Positions 1 through 5,427 of a DNA stretch of 8,068 nucleotides are shown piece by piece. Below the pieces are notes generated by a model. The model did no database searches. It worked only from the letters and a program-made list of their open reading frames with translations, and was not told the origin of the DNA. This stretch comes from Rubrobacter sp. (GTDB lineage: Bacteria; Actinomycetota; Rubrobacteria; Rubrobacterales; Rubrobacteraceae). A program made the position numbers and the translations under genes. Each line of letters begins with the position of its first letter. Position 1 is the stretch's first letter. The stretch lies in NCBI GenBank assembly GCA_016781635.1, contig JADDPY010000339.1, positions 1 to 8,068 on the forward strand. Reading direction: 5' to 3'.

Positions 1-410
1 ACGTAGAGTGGAGCGGCAACCTGATGAAGGGCAACGGTACGGTCTCCGAGGGGAGCGGCGTCCTGAACCACACCCCGGTCACCTTCGCGTCGCGGGTCCA
101 GCAGCCCGAGGGCAAGACCAGCCCCGAGGAGCTTATAGCCGCCGCGCACGCTACCTGTTACGCGATGGCGCTGTCGAACACGCTGGCGGACGGTGGCAAT
201 GAGCCCGAGAGCCTTACGGTCGACGCCGTGTGCATCCTCGACGACCAGCAGCTCAAGATCACCACGGTGGACCTGAACGTGCAGGGCAACGTTCCCGGCA
301 TGAGCCAGGACGACTTCGAGAACGCTGCCCGCCAGGCCGAGCAGATCTGCCCGGTCTCCAACGCTCTCAGGGGCAACGTGGAGATCCGGCTGAACCCGAG
401 CCTCGCCTAA
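1..410 (+). CDS. OsmC family peroxiredoxin (5' end outside window)
   Basis: This is a thiol peroxidase of the OsmC/Ohr superfamily, which reduces organic hydroperoxides in the cytoplasm and is typically stress-induced. The frame is open from base 3 to the left edge and reads VEWSGNL before the first ATG at 24. OsmC proteins begin with just such an E-W-x-G-x-L strand, so the true start lies a few codons upstream and ATG 24 is internal. Both family cysteines are visible: one in AAAHATCYAMAL (codon 156-158) and one in EQICPVSNAL (codon 348-350). The TSPEELIAAAH block is diagnostic of OsmC rather than Ohr or YhfA. About 135 residues are visible, close to full length. The gene ends in TAA and is followed by a strong terminator, so it is the last gene of its transcript. 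The family call is firm; the physiological substrate is not shown. Confidence 0.93.
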   Translation, partial: VEWSGNLMKGNGTVSEGSGVLNHTPVTFASRVQQPEGKTSPEELIAAAHATCYAMALSNTLADGGNEPESLTVDAVCILDDQQLKITTVDLNVQGNVPGMSQDDFENAARQAEQICPVSNALRGNVEIRLNPSLA

Positions 411-448
411 AAACCTGGCTTGTTGAAGGGGGACGATCTCCCTTCCCG

Positions 449-485
449 GAGGCGCCCGTGGGGATCTCCCCGCGGGCGCCTCTTT
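449..485 (+). terminator. Rho-independent terminator of the OsmC gene
   Basis: GAGGCGCCCG at 449-458 pairs with CGGGCGCCTC at 473-482. The stem continues through a T-G pair (459/472) and GGGG/CCCC (460-463 with 468-471), closing on an ATCT tetraloop, about 14 bp in all. It is followed by TTTGTTCT. A weaker 6-bp hairpin (GAAGGG 426-431 with CCCTTC 440-445) lies just before it. It starts about 40 nt after the OsmC stop codon. Confidence 0.88.
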
Positions 486-514
486 GTTCTGCTCTCGTTC
501 GGCACGCGGCAGCG

Positions 515-520
515 TAGAAT
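515..520 (+). promoter_or_regulatory. Candidate -10 element for the DUF2231 operon
   Basis: TAGAAT at 515-520 matches the sigma-70 -10 consensus at 5 of 6 bases. It lies downstream of the OsmC terminator and about 56 nt before the chosen start at 577. No convincing -35 is seen at the usual spacing. The same hexamer precedes the ferredoxin gene and the right-edge gene. Confidence 0.35.
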
Positions 521-576
521 GATGACTGGCTTTGTGTGTTTGACGGAGCAGCAGGTGTGGTGGAAAGGACGTGGTT

Positions 577-1029
577 GTGAGCGATTTCTTCGAGAACCTG
601 TTCAACCATGTTCATAATGCGGTTACACACTTCCCTATAGCTCTGCTCTTCGTCAGCGCGGGCATGGACTACTTTGCCGGCAAGAGGCCCGGGTTGCGTA
701 GCGGCGCGTGGCTTCTGCTCGTCCTCGGCACGCTCGGGACGGTGGCGGCGACGGTCACGGGCCTCCTGGCGCACCTGGCTTACGAGGACGATTCGATCCT
801 CCTCTCCGCGATAGACCGCCACCAGTACCTGGGCTTCGCTACGACTGCCCTTTTCGTCGGGCTGACGGCGTGGCGTTGGCGCTCGATGCACCGTGGTAGC
901 GATGTCGGGGGGACGCGGGTCTACCTCGCCGTGGCGCTCTTTGGGCTCGCCGTACTCGGGCTCACGGGCTTTGTCGGGGGTAACCTACTTACGGAGTGGG
1001 GCATCGGGGTCAAGGGCATCACCCGGTAG
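577..1029 (+). CDS. DUF2231 family four-helix membrane protein
   Basis: This is an integral membrane protein of about 150 residues with the DUF2231 pattern. The N-terminal helix carries NAVTHFPIALLFVSAGMDYF (residues ~14-33), matching the family's VHFPIAL signature. Three more hydrophobic helices follow at ~44-65, ~84-101 and ~115-134. The C-terminus reads FVGGNLLTEWGIGV, the usual GG-x-L ending. Histidines at the membrane edges (H13, H18, H82) are a recurrent family feature, but no function is established here. GTG 577 is preferred over GTG 571 because GGAAAGGA (562-569) sits 7 nt before 577 and only 1 nt before 571. The next gene starts 32 nt after the stop codon with its own strong ribosome binding site, so the two are probably one operon. 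The family call is firm; the role is unknown. Confidence 0.88.
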   Translation: MSDFFENLFNHVHNAVTHFPIALLFVSAGMDYFAGKRPGLRSGAWLLLVLGTLGTVAATVTGLLAHLAYEDDSILLSAIDRHQYLGFATTALFVGLTAWRWRSMHRGSDVGGTRVYLAVALFGLAVLGLTGFVGGNLLTEWGIGVKGITR

Positions 1030-1061
1030 GATACGGACGTAAGAAGAAGAGAGGAGGCTGC

Positions 1062-2246
1062 ATGGACGTGGCCCAGGGTTTCGAAGGACTGGTAGACGAG
1101 GTTCAGAAGAGCTTCGGGGAGGACATCGTCGCGCTCAGGCGCGACATCCATCGCGAGCCCGAGCTCGGTTTCGACACGAAAAAGACCGCCGAGAAGATCC
1201 TCGCGGCCCTCGAAGGACTGCCGCTCGAGATCGAGACCGGCGTCGCCGAGAACGGCATCGTGGCGACGCTGAAGGGTGGGGGCGAAGGGCCCACGATCGC
1301 CCTGCGCGCCGATATGGACGCCTTACCGATCCACGAGGAGACGGGCCTGCCCTTCGCCTCCGGTACCGACGGCAAGATGCACGCCTGCGGCCACGACGGC
1401 CACACGAGCATGCTCGTCGGCGCCGCGAAGACGCTCTCGCAGGGTCCGTTGCGCGAGCGTCTCAACGGGACCGTGAAGTTCGTCTTCCAGCCCGCCGAGG
1501 AAGGCGGCGGCGGGGGAAGGGTGATGGTCGAGGAAGGGGTAGCCGAGGGGATCGACCAGATCTTCGCGCTCCATCTGTGGCCGGGGTTGGCGTTCGGGAC
1601 GGCGGCGACGAAGGCCGGGCCTATTATGGCCGCCGCGGACAAGTTCGAGATGGAGATCAAGGGCACGGGCGGGCACGGGGCGATGCCCCACCTTTCCGCG
1701 GACGCCGTGGTCATAGCCGCGCACGTTGCGACGGCGCTTCAGACCATCGTCTCCAGGGAGGTCGACCCGGTCCAGCCGGCGGTCTTGACGATAGGGGAGA
1801 TCGGGGCTGGGACCGCCTTCAACATCATCCCGGAGACCGCTCGCATGGGCGGTACCGTTCGCACCATAGATGATGACCTGCGGCACAGGCTACCGGAGCG
1901 CATGGAGGAGCTCGCGAAGGGCGTGGCCCGCGCGATGCGCGCCGACGCCGAGCTCGACTACACCTTCTCCTACCCCGTTACTCGTAACGACCCCGAGTCC
2001 GCAGCCCTCGCTCTAAAAGTAGCGGGCTCGCTCTTCGGGGAGGATCGGGCCGTCGAGCTTGCCCATCCCTCGATGGGTGGCGAGGACTTCGCCTTCTTCC
2101 TCCAGAAGCTACCCGGTGCCTACATATGGCTCGGCGTCGGCGACGTCTCCGGCCTGCACACCCCGCAGTTCGCCTTCGACGAAGACATACTGCCACAAGG
2201 TGCCGCGCTACTGACGGCGATCGCGCTCGAAGCCCTCTCCGATTGA
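1062..2246 (+). CDS. M20D family amidohydrolase / N-acyl amino acid aminoacylase
   Basis: This 394-residue cytoplasmic metallohydrolase belongs to peptidase family M20, subfamily D (hippurate hydrolase, IAA-amino acid hydrolase and N-acyl-L-amino acid amidohydrolase). The family removes an acyl group from an N-acylated amino acid. Expected di-metal ligands are present: C109 and H111 in HACGHDGH, E146/E147 in FQPAEEG, H171 in ALHLW and H366 in GLHTPQF. GGHGAMPH (203-210) begins the lid and dimerisation domain, inserted between the two halves of the catalytic domain. RADMDALPI (82-90) is also canonical. ATG 1062 is chosen because GAGGAGG (1051-1057) lies 4 nt upstream; the longer reading from 996 overlaps the DUF2231 gene and adds no family sequence. 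It follows DUF2231 by 32 nt. Exact substrate cannot be read from sequence, and a carboxypeptidase label would be equally valid at family level. Confidence 0.94.
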   Translation: MDVAQGFEGLVDEVQKSFGEDIVALRRDIHREPELGFDTKKTAEKILAALEGLPLEIETGVAENGIVATLKGGGEGPTIALRADMDALPIHEETGLPFASGTDGKMHACGHDGHTSMLVGAAKTLSQGPLRERLNGTVKFVFQPAEEGGGGGRVMVEEGVAEGIDQIFALHLWPGLAFGTAATKAGPIMAAADKFEMEIKGTGGHGAMPHLSADAVVIAAHVATALQTIVSREVDPVQPAVLTIGEIGAGTAFNIIPETARMGGTVRTIDDDLRHRLPERMEELAKGVARAMRADAELDYTFSYPVTRNDPESAALALKVAGSLFGEDRAVELAHPSMGGEDFAFFLQKLPGAYIWLGVGDVSGLHTPQFAFDEDILPQGAALLTAIALEALSD

Positions 2247-2279
2247 GGCGTTTCTTGAACTGAACTTCCCCGACACGCG

Positions 2280-2291
2280 CCGGATATCCGG
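2280..2291. repeat. 12-nt perfect palindrome CCGGATATCCGG
   Basis: This is a self-complementary 12-mer, 34 nt after the amidohydrolase stop codon. It could act as a small hairpin or a protein-binding site. No T-run follows it, so it is not a convincing terminator by itself. Confidence 0.4.
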
Positions 2292-2331
2292 TCAGCTCCC
2301 ATCCCCGGCGTAGTCGAAGAATCGGAGGAGA

Positions 2332-2375
2332 TCTCGATACAGCCTCGGCGAGATCTCGCCGAGGCTGTATCGAGA
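2332..2375. repeat. 44-nt perfect palindrome between convergent genes
   Basis: Bases 2332-2353 are the exact reverse complement of 2354-2375, centred on AGATCT, with no mismatch and no spacer. In RNA from either strand it would fold into a stem of about 20 bp with a GATC loop. The element GAGATCTCG also occurs just outside and across the centre (2328-2336 and 2350-2358). It lies between the amidohydrolase stop (2246) and the opposing UDG-like stop (2465). A bidirectional transcription barrier is the simplest role, although neither side has a strong T-run (plus-side tail is CCTGGCGGGCTTTCTG). A protein-binding or mobile palindromic repeat is the alternative. Confidence 0.9.
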
Positions 2376-2416
2376 CCTGGCGGGCTTTCTGCTGTAGACC
2401 GGCGAATGCGCATAAT

Positions 2417-2440
2417 TCTGGGAAACCACCGAGGTGGTCT
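2417..2440 (-). terminator. Hairpin terminator candidate for the DUF4097-Yip1-UDG operon
   Basis: Read on the minus strand, ACCAC-CTCG-GTGGT forms a 5-bp stem with a tetraloop (plus bases 2425-2438), followed by TTTCCC. It lies about 27 nt past the UDG-like stop codon. The T-run is short, so it is a modest candidate. Confidence 0.4.
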
Positions 2441-2464
2441 TTGGCACCGTTTGGAGGCGCCGGA

Positions 2465-3094
2465 TCACCCTTGGCCCAAGCTACTCTCTTTCAGGGCGTC
2501 CTTCAAAATAGATACCTCGGCGTCGTCGCCGGAGAGGCTTTTGTAGCGGCGTCTCAGAACGCTGGCCCAGCGGATGGAGGGGTGGACGAGGGCTGCGGTT
2601 GTCACGCCGAGGTTGGGGACGGATGGGAAGCTGACGGCCGGGATAATGGGGCACCCGGCCTCGTCGAGCGCTTTGAGGGAGGTGGCTTTCAGCCACGGGT
2701 GGAGGTCCTCGGAGAGCGGGGCGAGTACGGCGGGGACGTGGCTTCCGAGGGTGAGAATCAGTCGGGGCTTCTGGGCCCGGAGCTGCTCTCCCAGAAACGC
2801 CCTGCACCGCTCGACGAAGCCGGTGTCCCTCGCCCCCGGGAACCGCCCGGTGTTCCGTGAGCCGGCGCGCAGATCCATGTAGGCGTTGGTGAAGAAGCAC
2901 CGCTCGGGCCCGATCCCCACGCGCGCGAGCAGAGCGAGGAGGTTGCGCCACGTTGGCCCCTTCGTGCTCTCGCCGCGCTTCGCAGCGAAGCGCCGGAACC
3001 CCGCCTCCGAATAGAAGTCGTGCCCGAGCACCATCACGCCCCCGACGGGCATGCGTGGTGGTGCGTTCTCGGGATCTTGATGCCGCAGGCCCAT
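2465..3094 (-). CDS. Uracil-DNA glycosylase superfamily-like protein (main part, 5' end frameshifted)
   Basis: The 209-residue reading frame resembles the uracil-DNA glycosylase fold. In order it shows VGGVMVLGHDF (17-27, at the position of the UDG GQDPY loop), GPTWRNLLALL (46-56), CFFTNAYMDLR (66-76), a PRLILTLGSHVPAVL strand-loop (110-124) and ALVHPSIRW (168-176, the HPS motif). Family members remove damaged bases or belong to uncharacterised UDG-like groups. The GHDF loop lacks the usual proline-tyrosine, so glycosylase activity is unproven. The ATG at 3094 has no ribosome binding site, and recognisable family sequence (LPGTAFFPG) continues upstream in another frame, so this ATG is probably not the native start. 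It is the last gene of the DUF4097-Yip1 operon. Confidence 0.75.
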   Translation of the reverse strand: MGLRHQDPENAPPRMPVGGVMVLGHDFYSEAGFRRFAAKRGESTKGPTWRNLLALLARVGIGPERCFFTNAYMDLRAGSRNTGRFPGARDTGFVERCRAFLGEQLRAQKPRLILTLGSHVPAVLAPLSEDLHPWLKATSLKALDEAGCPIIPAVSFPSVPNLGVTTAALVHPSIRWASVLRRRYKSLSGDDAEVSILKDALKESSLGQG

Positions 3095-3219
3095 ACCCCC
3101 GGGAAGAACGCGGTGCCGGGGAGCCGCTCTGGCACGGGGTCTACCCCTTGCGGGTAAGGCTCGACGGTTTTCAGCCCCTCGAAGAGGTATTCGACGGGGT
3201 GCTGCCCCTCGTCCACCAC
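3034..3219 (-). pseudogene. N-terminal fragment of the UDG-like gene, out of frame with the rest
   Basis: From GTG 3219 (or 3216), 4 nt after the Yip1 stop, this frame encodes EYLFEGLKTVEPYPQGVDP and then PERLPGTAFFPG. The latter fits the N-terminal block that precedes the GG-x-MVLGHDF motif in these UDG-like proteins. It then turns into unrelated residues and stops at 3034. The neighbouring frame continues as MGLRHQDPENAPP from 3094. One added G in the minus-strand run of five G (plus 3096-3100, CCCCC) would read FFPGGMGLRH and give one protein of about 250 residues. So either the sequence lacks a base at a homopolymer, or the gene carries a real 1-nt deletion. Confidence 0.72.
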
Positions 3220-3223
3220 CCCA

Positions 3224-3811
3224 TTAACTTCCCGGCGGGTTTATGAGGAGCTGGCGGGCCTCGTCGGGGCCGGTTAGGAGCAGCAGGATCAGGAGTACGG
3301 CTCCGAGCGGAATGAGCGCCGCCGCCGCCGCGCGCTTCCAGTCTATGAACAGCACCTCCTTTACGGCCACGGTGGCGACGTAGAGGCCGTAGGGGACGGC
3401 GACGAGGGGGGCGAAGGGAATCCAGAGCACCAGCCCTATCGCCGAGGCGTAGCCTAGAGCCCGGAAGACGGGGCCGAGCTTGCGGCCCGAGGGAGCGCCG
3501 TCGAGGATCGTGAGTACGAGCGCCGAAAGCCCCACGACGAGCAGGGGGCCCAGGACGAGCGCGAAGGGAAGGCCGAGCAACGCCGCATAAATGAGGCCGT
3601 AGTTGAATTCGAAGAGCCAGACCTCCTGCAGGAGCTCCCCGAGGAGGAGGTTGAGGTAGAGGACGATCGAGGCGAAGAGCGCGGGCCTCAACCACCCCCC
3701 ATCCGGGTCGAGCCTCCGAAAGAAGCGTCCCGGGGCGAGCCAGACCTCGCGTGCGGCATCCCGGAAGCCCTCCGGCGAGTGGTAGCCCGAACCTCTTCCG
3801 CCCCCAAACAC
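3224..3811 (-). CDS. Yip1 family integral membrane protein
   Basis: This 195-residue membrane protein has a cytoplasmic N-terminus (GFRDAAREVWLAPGRFFRRL, residues ~15-34) of the kind that opens bacterial Yip1-domain proteins. Hydrophobic helices follow at ~42-62, ~71-101 (probably two), ~116-138, ~139-153 and ~161-180. The tail is short and polar. Bacterial Yip1 proteins are widespread and mostly uncharacterised. The GTG start at 3811 lies 3 nt after the DUF4097 stop (TAG at 3815-3817), with a G-rich stretch upstream but no textbook ribosome binding site, so translational coupling to DUF4097 is likely. Its TAA at 3224-3226 is followed 4 nt later by the GTG of the UDG-like gene. Confidence 0.82.
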   Translation of the reverse strand: MFGGGRGSGYHSPEGFRDAAREVWLAPGRFFRRLDPDGGWLRPALFASIVLYLNLLLGELLQEVWLFEFNYGLIYAALLGLPFALVLGPLLVVGLSALVLTILDGAPSGRKLGPVFRALGYASAIGLVLWIPFAPLVAVPYGLYVATVAVKEVLFIDWKRAAAAALIPLGAVLLILLLLTGPDEARQLLINPPGS

Positions 3812-3814
3812 CGG

Positions 3815-4741
3815 CTACTCGCCCCCTTCGGCTTCGGTTTCTCGCACGACCTCACCCACGCGCGCTTCCAGGCCGAGCTCCCTCACGTCCTCCGGGGGCA
3901 CCCTGACGGCGATGGAGCCTGTCTCCACGAGCAGCCGGCCGCCGCCCGAGAAGCGCCCGAGAAGCTCGGCGCTCCCCGCCTCCACCCGCGCCTCCAGGAT
4001 GCCGACCACGAGGTCGCGCAGCACCAGGTCGCCCGAGCCGACGGAGATATCGACGTTTCCCGTCTCCGTGCTTATCCCTTCGACCGCGACGTCGCCCCGG
4101 GGCGCCTCTATCGTTACGGAGCCCCGCACGTCCCTCACCGTTACGTCCCCCATCTCCGCCTTCGCCTGTACGCTGTCGGCTATGCCCGAGACCTCTACGT
4201 CCCCCTCCGCCGACTCGATCTCGACCTTGCTCCCCCGGGGCACCCTCAAGGCGTAGTCGACCCCCGTGCCGCGGCCCCCGTCCGAGGAGATCTCCAGCGT
4301 GGAGCCCTCACGCGCGACGTCCACGTCCACCTCGGATGCATTCTCCCCCGCGGCGGTGGGGTCCGACCCGCGGGCATATCTCTCAGCCGAAATCTCCACG
4401 ACCTCGGCTTCTACCCCCTCCACGCGAACCTGCCCCGGGCCGTTCGTCAGGCGCACGAGGGGTTCGGGGCCCGAGGCGACCGAGTCCTCGAAGGTGCTTG
4501 TCCCCCCTGTCTGGTCTCCGTACCAGCGCCACAGCAGCACCCCGCCGACCACGAGCGCGAGGACCAGGAGCCCGACGGCGGGCAGCACGAGGCCTCGGGA
4601 CGGGGAGAACACCCCCCTTCTCCTTCCGCCCCTCTCCGGGTAGTCCTCCTCATCGACGCGCCGCGAGTCACCGGGAGATTCGGGTGACCGGCCACCGCGA
4701 GGTACGTTACGACGCCCGTCACCGCGCCCGGAGGATCTCAC
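3815..4741 (-). CDS. DUF4097 membrane-anchored beta-repeat protein
   Basis: This 308-residue protein has a charged, Arg/Pro-rich cytoplasmic N-terminus (1-49) and one transmembrane helix (~50-71, GLVLPAVGLLVLALVVGG). The long extracytoplasmic part is built of short beta repeats such as VEIESAEGDVEVSGI, VTIEAPRGDVAVEGI and NVDISVGSGDLVLRDL. This G-D/N-V ladder is the DUF4097 putative-adhesin fold, a beta-helix-like structure. Its function is unknown; adhesion or envelope sensing are family-level guesses. GTG 4741 is chosen because GAGAGG (minus strand, plus 4748-4753) lies 6 nt upstream. The alternative TTG 4825 falls in the T-run of the cupin terminator and has no ribosome binding site. The gene heads an operon with Yip1 and the UDG-like gene. 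An inverted repeat flanks the start region. Confidence 0.8.
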   Translation of the reverse strand: MRSSGRGDGRRNVPRGGRSPESPGDSRRVDEEDYPERGGRRRGVFSPSRGLVLPAVGLLVLALVVGGVLLWRWYGDQTGGTSTFEDSVASGPEPLVRLTNGPGQVRVEGVEAEVVEISAERYARGSDPTAAGENASEVDVDVAREGSTLEISSDGGRGTGVDYALRVPRGSKVEIESAEGDVEVSGIADSVQAKAEMGDVTVRDVRGSVTIEAPRGDVAVEGISTETGNVDISVGSGDLVLRDLVVGILEARVEAGSAELLGRFSGGGRLLVETGSIAVRVPPEDVRELGLEARVGEVVRETEAEGGE

Positions 4742-4772
4742 GCCGGGCCTCTCGAGCGCGGTGACGGGCGTC
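4711..4772 (-). promoter_or_regulatory. 16-bp inverted repeat looping out the DUF4097 ribosome binding site and start
   Basis: GACGCCCGTCACCGCG at 4711-4726 and its exact reverse complement at 4757-4772 are separated by 30 nt. In the minus-strand transcript the loop holds GAGAGG and the GTG start at 4741. A nested GCCCGG/CCGGGC pair (4726-4731 with 4743-4748) could compete by covering part of this region. It may be an RNA element that presents or hides the start, or a DNA operator. Confidence 0.5.
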
Positions 4773-4777
4773 CTTCC

Positions 4778-4794
4778 CGTTCGATGTTCGAACG
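4778..4794. promoter_or_regulatory. Operator-like palindrome CGTTCGA-TGT-TCGAACG
   Basis: A perfect 7-bp inverted repeat with a 3-nt spacer lies about 37 nt upstream of the DUF4097 GTG start, between it and the cupin terminator. It looks like a dimeric regulator site. It is not a standard LexA box (GAAC-N4-GTTC), since the half-site orientation differs. Confidence 0.4.
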
Positions 4795-4821
4795 CGCGGG
4801 GAGAATCGGGCCCGACGATGC

Positions 4822-4856
4822 GCAAGAAAAGACGGCGGTGGGCGCGGGCCTCACCG
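4822..4856 (-). terminator. Rho-independent terminator of the cupin gene
   Basis: On the minus strand CGGTG-A-GGC pairs with GCC-CACCG around a CCGC loop (plus 4836-4856), an 8-bp stem with one bulged A. CCGTCTTTTCTT follows. It starts 8 nt after the cupin stop codon, separating the cupin from the DUF4097 operon. Confidence 0.65.
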
Positions 4857-4864
4857 GCGCTCCT

Positions 4865-5248
4865 TTACGGCTCGATTCGGCCGTAGACGTCCTCGATGCG
4901 GACGATGTCGTCCTCGTCGAAGACGCCGAAGGAGACCTCCAGGATCCTCGCCGGGCTGTCGCCAACGCACGAGAGACGGTGTAGCGTCCCCCTGGGAATG
5001 AAGATCTTCTCCTCAGGCTGGGGATCTAGGATTTCTTCGCCGATTTCGACCCGGATGCCCGGGTCCAGGACCACCCACAGCTCGTCGCGGCCGTGGTGGT
5101 ACTGGCGCGAGAGCGTCCCTCCCGGCTCCACGGTGATGATCTTGACCGTACTGGGGATGTTGTGGGTGTACTGCTCGAACCTGCCCCAGGGCTTGTCTAC
5201 TTTTACCGAAGGCGGTCTGTCGTCCAAGTGGTACTTCTCCTCGTTCAT
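4865..5248 (-). CDS. Cupin protein, mannose-6-phosphate isomerase type II-like domain
   Basis: This 127-residue stand-alone cupin resembles the C-terminal isomerase domain of bifunctional ManC-type enzymes. It opens with VDKPWGRFEQY (17-27), the family's hallmark W-G-x-F/Y-E entry. The first cupin motif is SRQYHHGRDELWVVL (47-61), with metal ligands H51, H52 and E56. The second motif FIPRGTLHRL (83-92) supplies H90. The enzyme would interconvert mannose-6-phosphate and fructose-6-phosphate. The nucleotidyltransferase half is absent, as in many short homologues, so a different sugar-binding or regulatory role is possible. ATG 5248 is chosen because family sequence begins soon after it. The open frame extends to 5380, but that upstream part has no cupin features. 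There is no ribosome binding site before 5248. A TAAACT hexamer ends 8 nt upstream, suggesting a leaderless transcript. It is divergent from the ferredoxin gene. Confidence 0.87.
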   Translation of the reverse strand: MNEEKYHLDDRPPSVKVDKPWGRFEQYTHNIPSTVKIITVEPGGTLSRQYHHGRDELWVVLDPGIRVEIGEEILDPQPEEKIFIPRGTLHRLSCVGDSPARILEVSFGVFDEDDIVRIEDVYGRIEP

Positions 5249-5256
5249 GGCCGGGG

Positions 5257-5262
5257 AGTTTA
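5257..5262 (-). promoter_or_regulatory. Candidate -10 for a leaderless cupin transcript
   Basis: TAAACT on the minus strand (plus AGTTTA) fits TAnnnT. Exactly 8 nt separate it from ATG 5248, so transcription would begin at or next to the start codon. The lack of a ribosome binding site before that ATG agrees. No good -35 is seen. Confidence 0.4.
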
Positions 5263-5341
5263 TCCCATCTGGCCGCGCTTGGGGACACCAAATTGACGTG
5301 TTACCCGTAGAGATTTCGGGAGACCCCCATTCCGCTGCTTG

Positions 5342-5358
5342 CCGTGGCCTCGCCACGG
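5342..5358. promoter_or_regulatory. Palindrome CCGTGGC-CTC-GCCACGG in the cupin-ferredoxin divergent region
   Basis: A perfect 7-bp inverted repeat with a 3-nt spacer lies about 30 nt before the ferredoxin -10 candidate and about 80 nt before the cupin -10 candidate. It is well placed for a dimeric regulator. It could also be a chance GC-rich palindrome. Confidence 0.35.
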
Positions 5359-5388
5359 GCCCGCTCACACCGGAGACCACGCCGACGT

Positions 5389-5394
5389 TAGAAT
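5389..5394 (+). promoter_or_regulatory. Candidate -10 element for the ferredoxin gene
   Basis: TAGAAT at 5389-5394 lies 33 nt before GTG 5428. CTCACA at 5364-5369 is a weak -35 candidate at 19-nt spacing. The hexamer is identical to those at 515 and 7729. Confidence 0.4.
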
Positions 5395-5427
5395 GGCCCT
5401 AAGCCCACCAATCAAGAGGAGAACCGC

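Noticed and set aside
367..891. Minus-strand 174-codon frame opposite the DUF2231 gene
   Set aside because: It crosses the OsmC terminator and promoter region, has no motif, and is antisense to a clear membrane protein.
996..1061. Amidohydrolase starting at 996
   Set aside because: It overlaps the DUF2231 gene and adds a basic peptide without family similarity. ATG 1062 has GAGGAGG just upstream.
2247..2464. tRNA or other structured RNA gene in the convergent gap
   Set aside because: No TPsiC-like sequence, acceptor pairing or cloverleaf could be found. The structure there is explained by simple palindromes.
3779..4687. Plus-strand open frame of 302 codons antisense to the DUF4097 gene
   Set aside because: The composition is Pro/Arg/His-rich and low-complexity as expected of an antisense frame, with no domain. 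The minus strand has a TM helix and regular DUF4097 repeats.
4778..4794. LexA/SOS box
   Set aside because: The palindrome contains TTCGAAC-like half-sites, but not the GAAC-N4-GTTC arrangement of Gram-positive LexA boxes.
4742..4825. TTG start at 4825 for DUF4097 (28 more residues)
   Set aside because: The TTG lies in the T-run of the cupin terminator and has no ribosome binding site. GTG 4741 has GAGAGG at good spacing.
5249..5380. Cupin frame extended upstream to 5380
   Set aside because: The added 44 residues show no cupin features and occupy the divergent promoter region. The family sequence begins soon after ATG 5248.
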